DNA from: CBDFFW01 sp965246945
GTDB taxonomy: Bacteria; Pseudomonadota; Alphaproteobacteria; UBA11073
Reading direction: 5' to 3'
DNA length: 64,000 nucleotides
Assembly (NCBI GenBank): GCA_965246945.1
Contig: CBDFFW010000002.1
Location: 1 to 64,000, forward strand
A program made the translations under genes and the position numbers. Under the pieces are notes generated by a model. It made no database searches. It saw only the letters and a list, made by a program, of their open reading frames with translations, and was not told the DNA's origin. Shown here one piece after another: positions 7,817 through 16,658 of this stretch (the first letter of the stretch is position 1; each line of letters opens with the position of its first letter).

Positions 7817-8110
7817 TTAAACTGCCGTCCGCATAATTTCCTGCAGCGCTTGCACAAATTTGTCGCGGACATTGACAATCGTGGTCAGCGTCATTTCCGC
7901 GTTATTCACAGCGGTAATTACATCCAATGTATTCGCTTTGCCGTTGGCGGCTTGCTGGGTCATGGCTTCGGATTGTTTTTGGGTGCTGATGAAATCATCT
8001 AAGCCGCCTTGCATAAATTTGGCAAAACTTGCGCCGTCAGAACTGCCGCCTGCGGTGTTGCCTAAGGCGCTAGCAGCATTGCCAATCACATTCCCAATCC
8101 CACCAATCAT
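7817..8110 (-). CDS. fliE: Flagellar hook-basal body protein FliE
   Basis: A 97-residue junction protein that links the MS ring to the rod. The C-terminal half carries the family pattern: NTLDVITAVNNAEMTLTTIVNVRDKFVQAL, with the terminal LQEIMRT. The glycine/serine-rich N-terminus (GGIGNVIGNAASALG) is variable in the family. It follows flgC by about 50 bases in the same operon. A palindromic element separates it from fliQ. Confidence 0.94.
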   Translation of the reverse strand: MIGGIGNVIGNAASALGNTAGGSSDGASFAKFMQGGLDDFISTQKQSEAMTQQAANGKANTLDVITAVNNAEMTLTTIVNVRDKFVQALQEIMRTAV

Positions 8111-8159
8111 GCCGCGCTCCTTAAAGAATCAAGTGTAACCGATTTTTTTAACCGAAACG

Positions 8160-8576
8160 TTAACCTTTTAATAAATCCACGGTCCGCATTTGCATGGTCC
8201 GGCTCATATCATAGGCGCTTAGCGCGGCTTCATAACTATGACTGGCGGATTGCAAATCGGCCGTTTCAATAATGGGGTTTACATTCGGCATTTGCACATA
8301 ACCGCTAGCATCGGCTGCCGGATGTTGGGGATCATAACGTAGTGCAAAATCGCTGCGGTCGTAACTCACTTTGGGGGTTTTCACCATGGTCACGCCATTG
8401 GCTTTATCTACATAGCTTTGAAAGGTGCTCAGCTCGCGGCGGTAGGGCTCTTGGCCAGGCGCGGTCGGTGTAGTTTCGGCATTGGCGATATTTTGCGCCA
8501 CGGTTTTCATGCGGGCGGTTTGCGCTTTCATGCCTGAAGAGGCAACGAGCATGGCTTGGCTGAAATCAGATGACAT
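8160..8576 (-). CDS. flgC: Flagellar basal-body rod protein FlgC
   Basis: A 138-residue proximal rod protein. The N-terminal rod motif (MKAQTARMKTVAQNIANAET) and the C-terminal conserved helix (ADLQSASHSYEAALSAYD, then MQMRTVDLLKG) are both present at the expected places. It is 19 bases downstream of flgB and clearly in the same operon. Residues and length match the family. Confidence 0.96.
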   Translation of the reverse strand: MSSDFSQAMLVASSGMKAQTARMKTVAQNIANAETTPTAPGQEPYRRELSTFQSYVDKANGVTMVKTPKVSYDRSDFALRYDPQHPAADASGYVQMPNVNPIIETADLQSASHSYEAALSAYDMSRTMQMRTVDLLKG

Positions 8577-8595
8577 GGCGGCTACTTCCTAAATC

Positions 8596-8985
8596 CTACT
8601 TGCTGCTGCCAACGGCAATGCGCAGCATGTTTTTGTTTTTCTGGTATAACTGGCTGGCCAAATTGTAATCCATGCTGGTTTGGGATGATTTTTGCAGTTC
8701 ATCTTCCAATGACACGGTATTGCCATCCGGTGTGGCGCTTTCCGCTTTAACGGCCACTGCCTTGGCAGTGCTGGCAGGCACAAAACCAGCTAAATGGCCG
8801 GTTGCTGCGGTTTGCATGGCCAATTGACCGCCCAGATGTTGTTTGAAATTCAATGGTTTTAAATCTTTGGCCGCAAAGCCTGGCGTATCCGCATTGGCGA
8901 TGTTGCTAGATAGCACGGTTTGCCGGTCGGTCAGCCAATGCATGCGGGCATCAAGCTGTTGAAACATGGTTAGCTGGTTGAGCAT
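8596..8985 (-). CDS. flgB: Flagellar basal-body rod protein FlgB
   Basis: A 129-residue rod protein and first gene of the flgB-flgC-fliE-fliQ operon. The family signature is seen in RQTVLSSNIANADTPGFAAKDL, and the C-terminal half keeps LEDELQKSSQTSMDYNLASQLY. An internal ATG six codons in is an alternative start. A sigma-54 type site ends 12 bases before the start codon, leaving almost no leader and no normal ribosome site, so the mRNA may be nearly leaderless. Confidence 0.95.
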   Translation of the reverse strand: MLNQLTMFQQLDARMHWLTDRQTVLSSNIANADTPGFAAKDLKPLNFKQHLGGQLAMQTAATGHLAGFVPASTAKAVAVKAESATPDGNTVSLEDELQKSSQTSMDYNLASQLYQKNKNMLRIAVGSSK

Positions 8986-8996
8986 AACCTGAATAA

Positions 8997-9012
8997 TGCA
9001 TGAAGCATGCCA
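8997..9012 (-). promoter_or_regulatory. Sigma-54 (RpoN) promoter ahead of flgB
   Basis: The minus strand reads TGGCATG-CTTC-ATGCA, with GG and GC exactly ten bases apart, the invariant spacing of -24/-12 promoters. A matching element (TGGCACA-GGTT-ATGCA) stands at the same position before flgF, which makes chance unlikely. Sigma-54 control of rod genes is known in other alphaproteobacteria such as Caulobacter. The predicted transcript begins only a few bases before the flgB ATG. Confidence 0.75.
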
Positions 9013-9157
9013 AGTTGATTGATTAAGTCACAGTATCCAATTGCGCACTTGCAGCCAAATTTTTGCATACACATATTAAACGAAACGGCCAGATATTGGA
9101 TAGGCAGAATCCGATTTTTGTCATATAATTGTTACAGCCGCGCAGGAGAATAAACGA

Positions 9158-11416
9158 ATGGCGCAATCCGCAGTAATTTTGTCCCCTCAGTTAGAGCAGA
9201 CACTGCACCGGGCAGTGCGCTTGGCCAGTAAACAACAGCACGAATTGGTTACGCTCGAACATTTGCTTTTGGCCTTATTGGAAGATCCGGATGCGGTTTC
9301 CGCCCTGCGGGCCTGCGGCGTGGTTTTGAATGCATTATACGCAGAATTGGCGGAACATATTAATTCTGTGCTTGCCCCCTTGGTCAATCCGCGCAGTCAC
9401 GAAGCCATTCCCACCACCAGTTTCCAACGCGTGCTGCAACGCGCTGTTATCCAAGTTGAATCAGCTGGCCGTGCGCAAGTGACTGGTGCCAATGTGTTGA
9501 TTGCGTTGTTCAGCGAACGCGATGCCTTTGCCGTTTATTTCCTGCAACAACACGGGGTCAGCCGCTTGGATCTGGCTAATTATATGTCGCATGGCGTGGC
9601 CAAAGCGGCGGGCGATACCAAAAAGCAGGGCAGTGCGCGCGGCGTGGATGGTGAGGAAGCGGCGAAATCCCCGCAAGAAGCGTTGGAATTATATTGCGTG
9701 AATTTGAATGAACGCGCACAGGCCGGTAAATTAGATCCGCTGATCGGGCGGGATGATGAACTGTCCCGCATGCTGCAAATCTTATGCCGCCGTGTGAAAA
9801 ATAATCCCATTTTGGTGGGCGAGCCTGGGGTTGGTAAAACCGCTTTGGCCGAAGGCTTGGCGCAAGCCATCATCGCCAAAAAAGTGCCTGCCTTATTGCA
9901 CGATGCTGTGGTCTATTCACTGGATCTTGGCGTGCTAATTGCCGGTACGCGCTACCGCGGGGATTTTGAAGAGCGGATTAAAGCGGTGCTAACCGCTTTG
10001 GAAGAACAACCCAAAGCGATTTTATTCATTGATGAAATTCATATGATTATTGGCGCAGGCGCTGCTAGCAGCGGGACGATGGATGCCGCGAATCTATTAA
10101 AACCAGCCTTGGCCCGCGGCACGCTGCGCTGCATTGGGGCCACCACTTACCAAGAATTTCGCCAGCATTTCGAAAAAGACCGCGCTTTGCTGCGCCGTTT
10201 CCAAAAGGTGGATTTGGCCGAGCCAACACCGGAAGTCGCGTTAGAAATTATCAAAGGTCTGAAATCACGCTACGAAAAACACCATAAAGTGCGTTTTACA
10301 CCGGAAGCGGTGCAGGCAGCGGTGGATCTTTCCGCCCGTTATATTCACGACCGCAAATTGCCCGATAAAGCAATTGATGTCTTAGATGAAGCCGGTGCCG
10401 CGCAGCATTTAAAGCATGCCAGCGCGCGTAAAAAACTAATTAATGTGGATGAAATCGAGCGGATTGTCGCTAAAATCGCCCGCATCCCCGCCCGTAATGT
10501 GCATCAGGATGAGCGTGATTTACTGCGCGATCTGGAAAATAAACTGAATGCCAAAGTCTTTGGCCAACCGAATGCGGTCACCAAACTGGTCGATAGTGTG
10601 AAAATGGCGCGGGCCGGTTTGCGCCAGCCGGAAAAACCGATGGGCTCGTATATGTTTGCCGGGCCCACGGGGGTCGGCAAAACCGAATTGGCCAAGCAAC
10701 TGGCCAGCGAACTCGGCGTAAAACTGCACCGTTTCGATATGTCTGAATATATGGAACGGCACAGCGTCGCCCGCCTGATCGGCTCACCCCCCGGCTATGT
10801 GGGTTACGAGCAAGGCGGCGTGCTGATCACCGCAATTGAACAGGATCCGCATGCGGTATTACTGCTCGATGAAATAGAAAAAGCGCATCCGGATATTTAT
10901 AACCTGCTGCTGCAGGTTATGGATTACGGCAAGCTGACCGATCATCATGGCAAAACGGTTGATTGCCGTTCACTCACCATCATCATGACCACCAATGCGG
11001 GTGCCGAAGAGCTTGGCCGCGGGCCGCTCGGCTTCAAACCGGAAACCAAAGAGGCGGGCGATACGGAAAGTATCAAAAAACTCTTCACGCCGGAATTCCG
11101 TAACCGGCTGGATGCCATTATCAACTTCGCCCCATTGAAAACCGAGGTGATGACCAAAGTAGTCGATAAATTTATCGCACAACTGCAAGCGCAACTGGCG
11201 GAAAAAAAGGTGAAACTGGTGCTGGCCGATCCCGCCCGCGAATGGCTCGCCAAACATGGCTACGATGTTGCCATGGGTGCCCGCCCGCTCGAGCGTTTAA
11301 TTCAGGAAAAAATCAAGCAGCCTTTAGCAGAATTGATTTTGTTCGGCGAACATGCCGGCCAGCCGCGCGATATTGAAGTGACGTTGGAAAACGATAAAAT
11401 CGCGTTGGTGGAATAA
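9158..11416 (+). CDS. clpA: ATP-dependent Clp protease ATP-binding subunit ClpA
   Basis: A 752-residue AAA+ unfoldase that feeds substrates to the ClpP protease. A Clp N-domain (about 1-145) is followed by a short linker and by two AAA+ modules, with Walker A motifs GEPGVGKTA at 221-229 and GPTGVGKTE near residue 505, and Walker B segments LFIDEIHM and LLLDEIEKAH. There is no coiled-coil M-domain as in ClpB, so it is ClpA. A CAGGAG ribosome site precedes the ATG. The adaptor gene clpS, normally directly upstream, is absent; flgB diverges there instead. Confidence 0.96.
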   Translation: MAQSAVILSPQLEQTLHRAVRLASKQQHELVTLEHLLLALLEDPDAVSALRACGVVLNALYAELAEHINSVLAPLVNPRSHEAIPTTSFQRVLQRAVIQVESAGRAQVTGANVLIALFSERDAFAVYFLQQHGVSRLDLANYMSHGVAKAAGDTKKQGSARGVDGEEAAKSPQEALELYCVNLNERAQAGKLDPLIGRDDELSRMLQILCRRVKNNPILVGEPGVGKTALAEGLAQAIIAKKVPALLHDAVVYSLDLGVLIAGTRYRGDFEERIKAVLTALEEQPKAILFIDEIHMIIGAGAASSGTMDAANLLKPALARGTLRCIGATTYQEFRQHFEKDRALLRRFQKVDLAEPTPEVALEIIKGLKSRYEKHHKVRFTPEAVQAAVDLSARYIHDRKLPDKAIDVLDEAGAAQHLKHASARKKLINVDEIERIVAKIARIPARNVHQDERDLLRDLENKLNAKVFGQPNAVTKLVDSVKMARAGLRQPEKPMGSYMFAGPTGVGKTELAKQLASELGVKLHRFDMSEYMERHSVARLIGSPPGYVGYEQGGVLITAIEQDPHAVLLLDEIEKAHPDIYNLLLQVMDYGKLTDHHGKTVDCRSLTIIMTTNAGAEELGRGPLGFKPETKEAGDTESIKKLFTPEFRNRLDAIINFAPLKTEVMTKVVDKFIAQLQAQLAEKKVKLVLADPAREWLAKHGYDVAMGARPLERLIQEKIKQPLAELILFGEHAGQPRDIEVTLENDKIALVE

Positions 11417-11421
11417 CAGGT

Positions 11422-11508
11422 ATTGTCATCCTCGCGCTTAGCGCGGGGATCTAAAATTATTTGCTAATATAGTAGTTTGGATCTCCGACCTGTGGTCGAA
11501 AATGACAA
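11422..11508. repeat. Dispersed palindromic repeat (GTCAT family)
   Basis: An 87-base element bounded by ATTGTCAT and ATGACAA. Inside are two smaller stems, CGCGCTTAGCGCG near 11433 and CGACC-TG-TGGTCG near 11487, so the whole folds as a branched hairpin. It fills the gap between the convergent clpA and an unknown gene. It resembles the elements at 7.8 and 63.7 kb in its GTCATCC ends and is likely a REP-like intergenic repeat. Confidence 0.7.
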
Positions 11509-11523
11509 CAATCAATTTACTGA

Positions 11524-11922
11524 TTAGCTATGTAAATGCAGCCGTTCGGCAAAAGCGTTTTCTGCGATCCGCATGACATCCACGCCTTGTTCTAGTAATT
11601 TGCCGTAAGCATTTTGCAGCTTGGCCAGGGGCGCGACAAAAAATTTGCGGCATTGGCAGGTGCTGGGATCGTAAAGATCGCTGCGTTCTTCCAGCTCCAC
11701 ATCATAAACCGTTTTACAAATTATGGTGGCCCAGGCCAACACGGTATTGCTCCCTTGAGCGCGGCACAGCAACTGCGTTTCGCCCGTGGCATGGTCCACA
11801 CATTCAAAAGTGATTAACCGACCATCACCGCCCAGCGGGAAATCGATTTCATTGTTATCGCGTAGGACAATTTGCATGGCCGGCCTCGCTGGGGTATACG
11901 TTTTCTTACGCAACGGGATCAT
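11524..11922 (-). CDS. Hypothetical protein
   Basis: A 132-residue soluble protein that I do not recognise. There is no signal peptide or membrane segment. The middle contains a predicted beta-rich region (GRLITFECVDHATGETQLLC) and two cysteines close together in STCQCRKF. An alternative start 15 codons in (MQIVLRDNNE, at 11877) has a better GCGAGG-like ribosome site and gives 117 residues. It stands alone between the clpA repeat element and the dehydrogenase gene. Confidence 0.6.
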   Translation of the reverse strand: MIPLRKKTYTPARPAMQIVLRDNNEIDFPLGGDGRLITFECVDHATGETQLLCRAQGSNTVLAWATIICKTVYDVELEERSDLYDPSTCQCRKFFVAPLAKLQNAYGKLLEQGVDVMRIAENAFAERLHLHS

Positions 11923-11993
11923 TCAGCAGCAATCCCGATTAACTTAATTTAACCTGGATTTGATTAAACTATGATTAAAGTTTTAGATAATCC

Positions 11994-13373
11994 TTAACTA
12001 ATCGAAATCGCTTTAATATTTACAAATTCACGGATGCCCCAATAGCCCAATTCGCGGCCATAACCGCTTTCTTTAATTCCGCCAAACGGCAGGGCAGGCG
12101 TGGATTTGACATATGAATTAATGAAAACTTGGCCGGCCTGCATCTGAGTTTTGGCCAGCATTTCCGCACGTTCAATATCTTTTGAAAAAATCGCCGAACC
12201 TAAACCAAAATTAGTGGCATTGGCCAGTTCGAACGCATGCGCTTCATCACGCGCTGCAATAATTGCTGCCACAGGCCCGAACAATTCTTCATCAAAGGCC
12301 ACCATGCCAGGCTGCACATTTGTAAGCACTGTGGGTGGGTAATAAGCACCTGGGCCATCCGGTATTGTACCGCCCAAGACGAGGTTGGCACCACCGGCAA
12401 TACTTTTTTGCACCTGTTCATGCAGCGCATCCCGCAAATCATGCCGCGCCATCGAGCCAATCTGATTGGCAGCATCAAACGGATCGCCAAATTTAACGGC
12501 CTTGAAATCTTCAATAAACGCGGCGGTAAATTCTTCAATTACTTCAGGCACTACGATAAACCGTTTGGCTGCTACACAGCTTTGCCCCGCATTCAACAAA
12601 CGGCTGGCCGCGCATAATTTAGCGGCTTGTCCAACATCCGCATCGGCCAGCACCACATATGGATCACTACCGCCCAATTCCAAAACCGTTTTCTTAATCA
12701 CTGAGCCGGCCTTTGCTGCGACTGCTTTGCCGGCGGGCGTACTGCCAGTTAAGGTCCCCGCTTTAATACGCGGGTCTTCAACCAATTTTTCCGTTTCGCT
12801 GCCCGGCACCAGCAATGCTGTAAAGCAACCGACCGGAAAACCGGCATCCACAAATATTTTTTCCAAGGTCAAAGCACAACCGGAAATATTGGAGGCATGT
12901 TTTAACAAACCAACATTTCCCGCCATTAAATTGGGTGCAGCAAAACGGATCACTTGCCAAAACGGGAAATTCCACGGCATAATCGCCAACACCGCGCCAA
13001 TGGGTTGATAACTGATTAGGCTGCGCAAAGCATCCGTTTGAATGATTTCATCGCTGAGAAATTTTTCAGCGTTATCCGCATAATAAATACAAGCAGCCGC
13101 GCATTTTTCAATTTCCGCAACACCATCTTTAACAACCTTGCCCATTTCATTGGCCATTAATTCGGCCAATGCCTGTTTGCGGCTTTGCATTATTTCTGCA
13201 GCCTGGCGCATCAGCGTGGCGCGTTCAGCAAAACTGGTTAACCGCCAATGCTGAAAAGCAGCATCCGCCTGCGCCAAGCGCATTTCAATGTCCTGGCCAC
13301 TATGCGGGCGGTAAATTTGCAGCGTTTCGCCCGTGGCGGGGTTAATGCTATGCAACAAACGATCTTGGCCCAT
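11994..13373 (-). CDS. NAD(P)-dependent succinate-semialdehyde/aldehyde dehydrogenase
   Basis: A 459-residue aldehyde dehydrogenase, closest in pattern to succinate-semialdehyde dehydrogenases of the Sad/GabD type, which make succinate from succinic semialdehyde. The key residues are all present: N135 in MPWNFPFWQ, K158 in LLKHASN, general base E232 in LELGGSDP and the catalytic cysteine C266 in NAGQSCVAAKR. The C-terminal PFGGIKESGYGRE is also typical. No gabT or transporter gene is adjacent, so the substrate is an inference. Confidence 0.9.
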   Translation of the reverse strand: MGQDRLLHSINPATGETLQIYRPHSGQDIEMRLAQADAAFQHWRLTSFAERATLMRQAAEIMQSRKQALAELMANEMGKVVKDGVAEIEKCAAACIYYADNAEKFLSDEIIQTDALRSLISYQPIGAVLAIMPWNFPFWQVIRFAAPNLMAGNVGLLKHASNISGCALTLEKIFVDAGFPVGCFTALLVPGSETEKLVEDPRIKAGTLTGSTPAGKAVAAKAGSVIKKTVLELGGSDPYVVLADADVGQAAKLCAASRLLNAGQSCVAAKRFIVVPEVIEEFTAAFIEDFKAVKFGDPFDAANQIGSMARHDLRDALHEQVQKSIAGGANLVLGGTIPDGPGAYYPPTVLTNVQPGMVAFDEELFGPVAAIIAARDEAHAFELANATNFGLGSAIFSKDIERAEMLAKTQMQAGQVFINSYVKSTPALPFGGIKESGYGRELGYWGIREFVNIKAISIS

Positions 13374-13414
13374 ACATTATGTATAGGCCGCAATCAGGAT
13401 TGGGGCGATAGCAA

Positions 13415-14479
13415 TTAAGCTGCTTCGCTATTGCGCGAGCGGCGGGTTGGCGCTGCAGCAGTCGAGCTGCTGGTGCCGTCTAACAATGGATTGGTAGCCG
13501 TTTCAATTTTGCCGAATAAGCCACCTTGACCGCGCAGACCTTGAACATTTTGTTGATCAATTAAAGTTGTCAACTGGCCGTAACGGCCTTCCCGAATAAT
13601 AGACCGCACCGGATCACCCAACGAATTGCTGGTAAATAGCGATTTTACCTGTAGAGACTTATCCAAGCGCAAATGCATCACCGCGGCCAACCCATCGGCT
13701 AGCATGGTATCGCCATTGATGCCGCCTTTGCGGGAGGCGAGTGATGCCATCACTTGCAGCGCTTCTTCAATCCGGGAGGCGTGAATGGTGGCAATCACCA
13801 AATGACCGGAAATAGCCGCACGCAAGGCTTCCATCGCCGCACCAGACTCGCGGATTTCACCAATTAAAATATAACGCGCAGCATAGCGAAATGCCATTTT
13901 GATGGGAGTTTCCCAATCGCCGTTGTTCAATTCCATTTGATAGCACACGCCTTTGTCATAAGAACCAGCCAATGGCAGTTCCGGCGGGTCTTCAATCGTC
14001 ACTGCCACATTACCGTAAACATCCAAATATTCCCGCAGCAATGAGGTGGCCATGGTGGTTTTACCAGAACCAGGCGAACCCGCAATGAGCACCAAACCAT
14101 AACCGCGGCCCAAATCTTTTAATGGCTTTAATAAATGACCTGGCATCCGCAATTCATCCAGCGTAAAAATTTCTGATACGCCCTTGCGCAGTACATACCA
14201 TGCGCCATGCACATCGGGAATATAGGCCGCGCGGTAACGCACCCCATCATAATAGGTCGTAAATTCCGGTTTTTCGTAACCGGCAATATTGGTAACTAGG
14301 CGGATGGCATCTGGCATAAATTCATTGGATAGATTTTCAATGGCACGGGTGCCGGTTGACGCATGCGGCCGAAACCACGGCAATTGATCCTGCGACCATT
14401 GGTCGGAAACCAGTGAAACCGGCAAATAGATATCTGTAAATGGCAAATCTGCCAAACGACTAGTAATTTCCTGGCTCAT
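13415..14479 (-). CDS. PilT/DotB-like secretion ATPase
   Basis: A 354-residue hexameric secretion ATPase of the GspE/PilT/VirB11 superfamily. The Walker A motif GSPGSGKTT is at 134-142, the Asp box TIEDP at 161-165, the Walker B segment ILIGEIRE at 204-211 and the His box TIHAS at 231-235. The length and motif spacing resemble DotB/TraJ of type IVB secretion or PilT of type IV pili. No pilin, platform protein or other secretion gene is near, so the machine it serves cannot be told. The C-terminal 25 residues are S/T/A/R-rich and probably disordered. The phage nozzle gene lies upstream. Confidence 0.85.
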   Translation of the reverse strand: MSQEITSRLADLPFTDIYLPVSLVSDQWSQDQLPWFRPHASTGTRAIENLSNEFMPDAIRLVTNIAGYEKPEFTTYYDGVRYRAAYIPDVHGAWYVLRKGVSEIFTLDELRMPGHLLKPLKDLGRGYGLVLIAGSPGSGKTTMATSLLREYLDVYGNVAVTIEDPPELPLAGSYDKGVCYQMELNNGDWETPIKMAFRYAARYILIGEIRESGAAMEALRAAISGHLVIATIHASRIEEALQVMASLASRKGGINGDTMLADGLAAVMHLRLDKSLQVKSLFTSNSLGDPVRSIIREGRYGQLTTLIDQQNVQGLRGQGGLFGKIETATNPLLDGTSSSTAAAPTRRSRNSEAA

Positions 14480-14623
14480 CCACTGCTCCCTAGTAATCTA
14501 TAATAATATGCATTTGTGGCAAGATTATGAAAAATTTTATCTAACTTTTCTTATTTCTTAACCTTTGTGCCATTATTTAAGGAAAACTATCTTAAGTCAA
14601 ATTAGTTTCACATCAATTTTGCC

Positions 14624-16519
14624 TTATTCCAGCCTTATAACAGCTCCAACCGATAATAAAGTGAAAGGCAGCGGGGTTGCTTGCGCAATTTCCCATAACG
14701 GCACGCTTAAATCACGCTGCCAGCCGATGCCTTTAATGGTGATATCGCCGGTCATTTGCGGCAGCGCAGCATCCAGCGGATTTGCATCGCTGGTCAGGCG
14801 CAAGGCGATATCCCGCAAGCCCAGTCCCGCATCCAACGTCAAAGCAGCGGTATTGACCAATCTTAAAGTCAGATCGACCAACCGCGCCCGTGCGCCACTG
14901 CCATCACTCGCAGCTGTATTGGGCGGCAGGGGTTTAATGGTATGGGTATAGGGCAGGCCGATCTGCACATTATGGGCGGGCGGGTCGAGCGTGATATGCC
15001 CGCCCGTCACCACCGCATCGGGCCGCACCGCGCCATCGGCGACAATGGTTACCGTTTTGCCATTAAGATAAGTCAGGCCAGACCACACGGCGGCGGCAGT
15101 TACGCTGGTGCCAGTTAAAGCATTATCCAATTGCAAATTATCATCAAACCGTTCGACAAAATAACTGCCATCCCGCGCCACCAGTAAATAGGTCACATCC
15201 CCCACCACGCACACCGATTGTGCAGTGCCATTGGTACTGTGATGGGTCCAAGCCACCACTTCTTCAGCGCGGTATAAGGTAAGTGTACAAAAAGTACCAT
15301 CACCGCGCACCACAAATAACAAGCGCCGCGCTTTATCAAAATCCATTTCAATCGGCTCGACCAGTAAATGCGATGACAGCAGCGATAAATCATTGGCGGT
15401 ATAGGCTTGTTCTAAATTAGTATATAAAAATTCCCGCACTTCTTGGCCGTTGCGGGCTAGGAATAACGTTGCGCCATCCACATCTAATGGCGCGACCCAG
15501 CGGTTGGTTAAACTGCCAATCCGCGTTTGCCGGTTAATTTGGATATTGGATGGGGTTAGCGGTGTGCCGCTCACCATATATTCCGCACCGCTGGTGAATA
15601 CTTGCAAATCTCGGCCGGAAAACACGGCGCGAATGGCATTGACCTGGTCCGATAAAATACCGAATTCAATGGCATTGTCATCTAACCCTGTGCCTTGGTC
15701 GAAATTGAACAGGTTATTGGATTCAGACATCCACAACCGGTTGGGCAAATCGCGGCTGCCGCCAATCACCAGGCGGTTTTGGTGAAAGCACACACAAACC
15801 GGCCAGCCACGCACGGGGCTGAATACCTGCTCGCGCCAGTCCAATGCGGGGCCAGTGCCGGTTAAAGTGCTGGTCACCACCGCAGTAATAACGCTGGGTG
15901 AAGCGACCGTTGTCACTTGCACCTCGCCATTCCATAACCGAATGCGCGTGCCAACATGCCCAGCGACAAACACATTGGCGGAAGCGGTGAGGGTAATCGA
16001 ACCAGTGGTGCCAGCGGGCGATAATGAAATCGCGGAATCGACGAATTTGTAATAGGGCTGGTAAGAAAAACTGCCCAGGCTCTCAAAAACCCAGGCAGTT
16101 AATTGCCAGCTGCCATTGGCCAGCCGGTTTAAGCGCTGTGGTGCAACATCTGGATGGCACAGCAATAATGTATCGGCACTTTGCGTCCAGCTAATCTGCG
16201 CCAGTTGTGCATAAGTCCATGGTGCGGTGATATCGGCAATTTTGGTATCTTCCAAATAGATGGCAATATGCTGATGGGTGACCACCAATAAATAATTTTG
16301 CTCGGTATTAAATTCAAACGGCACCAAACGGCCATTGCCCAACGCGGTATCGATATAGCGCAGGCCGGCACGGCGGGTAATGCCGCCAGTAGGGAAAATA
16401 AAAATATTTTCCAGCTGCAGTGCGCCATTGTCATAAGCACGCAGATCGCCGCGGCCTAGCAAACGCGGCGAAACCTCGCCAGCCGTGAAATTGGTTTTAA
16501 GAGTACGGGTCAGGGGCAT
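14624..16519 (-). CDS. Podovirus tail nozzle protein (T7 gp12-like)
   Basis: A 631-residue virion protein. The opening FTAGEVSPRLLGRGDLRAY, then LENIFIFPTGGITRRAGLRY, is the hallmark of the nozzle / tail tubular protein B family of T7-like podoviruses. The remainder is beta-rich, with segments such as FHQNRLVIGGSRDLPNRLWMS, as in the propeller-like nozzle. The reading frame is open throughout. The matching adaptor, capsid and capsid-linked genes lie 5.5-8 kb away on the same strand, separated by cellular genes. No tail fibre or internal virion gene follows it. Confidence 0.85.
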   Translation of the reverse strand: MPLTRTLKTNFTAGEVSPRLLGRGDLRAYDNGALQLENIFIFPTGGITRRAGLRYIDTALGNGRLVPFEFNTEQNYLLVVTHQHIAIYLEDTKIADITAPWTYAQLAQISWTQSADTLLLCHPDVAPQRLNRLANGSWQLTAWVFESLGSFSYQPYYKFVDSAISLSPAGTTGSITLTASANVFVAGHVGTRIRLWNGEVQVTTVASPSVITAVVTSTLTGTGPALDWREQVFSPVRGWPVCVCFHQNRLVIGGSRDLPNRLWMSESNNLFNFDQGTGLDDNAIEFGILSDQVNAIRAVFSGRDLQVFTSGAEYMVSGTPLTPSNIQINRQTRIGSLTNRWVAPLDVDGATLFLARNGQEVREFLYTNLEQAYTANDLSLLSSHLLVEPIEMDFDKARRLLFVVRGDGTFCTLTLYRAEEVVAWTHHSTNGTAQSVCVVGDVTYLLVARDGSYFVERFDDNLQLDNALTGTSVTAAAVWSGLTYLNGKTVTIVADGAVRPDAVVTGGHITLDPPAHNVQIGLPYTHTIKPLPPNTAASDGSGARARLVDLTLRLVNTAALTLDAGLGLRDIALRLTSDANPLDAALPQMTGDITIKGIGWQRDLSVPLWEIAQATPLPFTLLSVGAVIRLE

Positions 16520-16609
16520 GGTAAGTTTTTTCGCGAAGGGGTTAGATGGATGATAAAAAACTGTTGGTAAAAGGCGCAGTAGCCATTTTAAAAATTACTA
16601 AAAAGGCAT

Positions 16610-16636
16610 AAAAAAAGGCGGTCCGTAGACCGCCTT
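16610..16636 (-). terminator. Rho-independent terminator
   Basis: AAGGCGGTC-CGTA-GACCGCCTT forms a perfect nine-base stem. On the minus strand it is followed by a run of seven T residues. It lies just downstream of the PEP-CTERM gene and ends that transcript before the phage nozzle gene. Confidence 0.88.
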
Positions 16637-16658
16637 AACCTGCCCAATTATATTGAAA

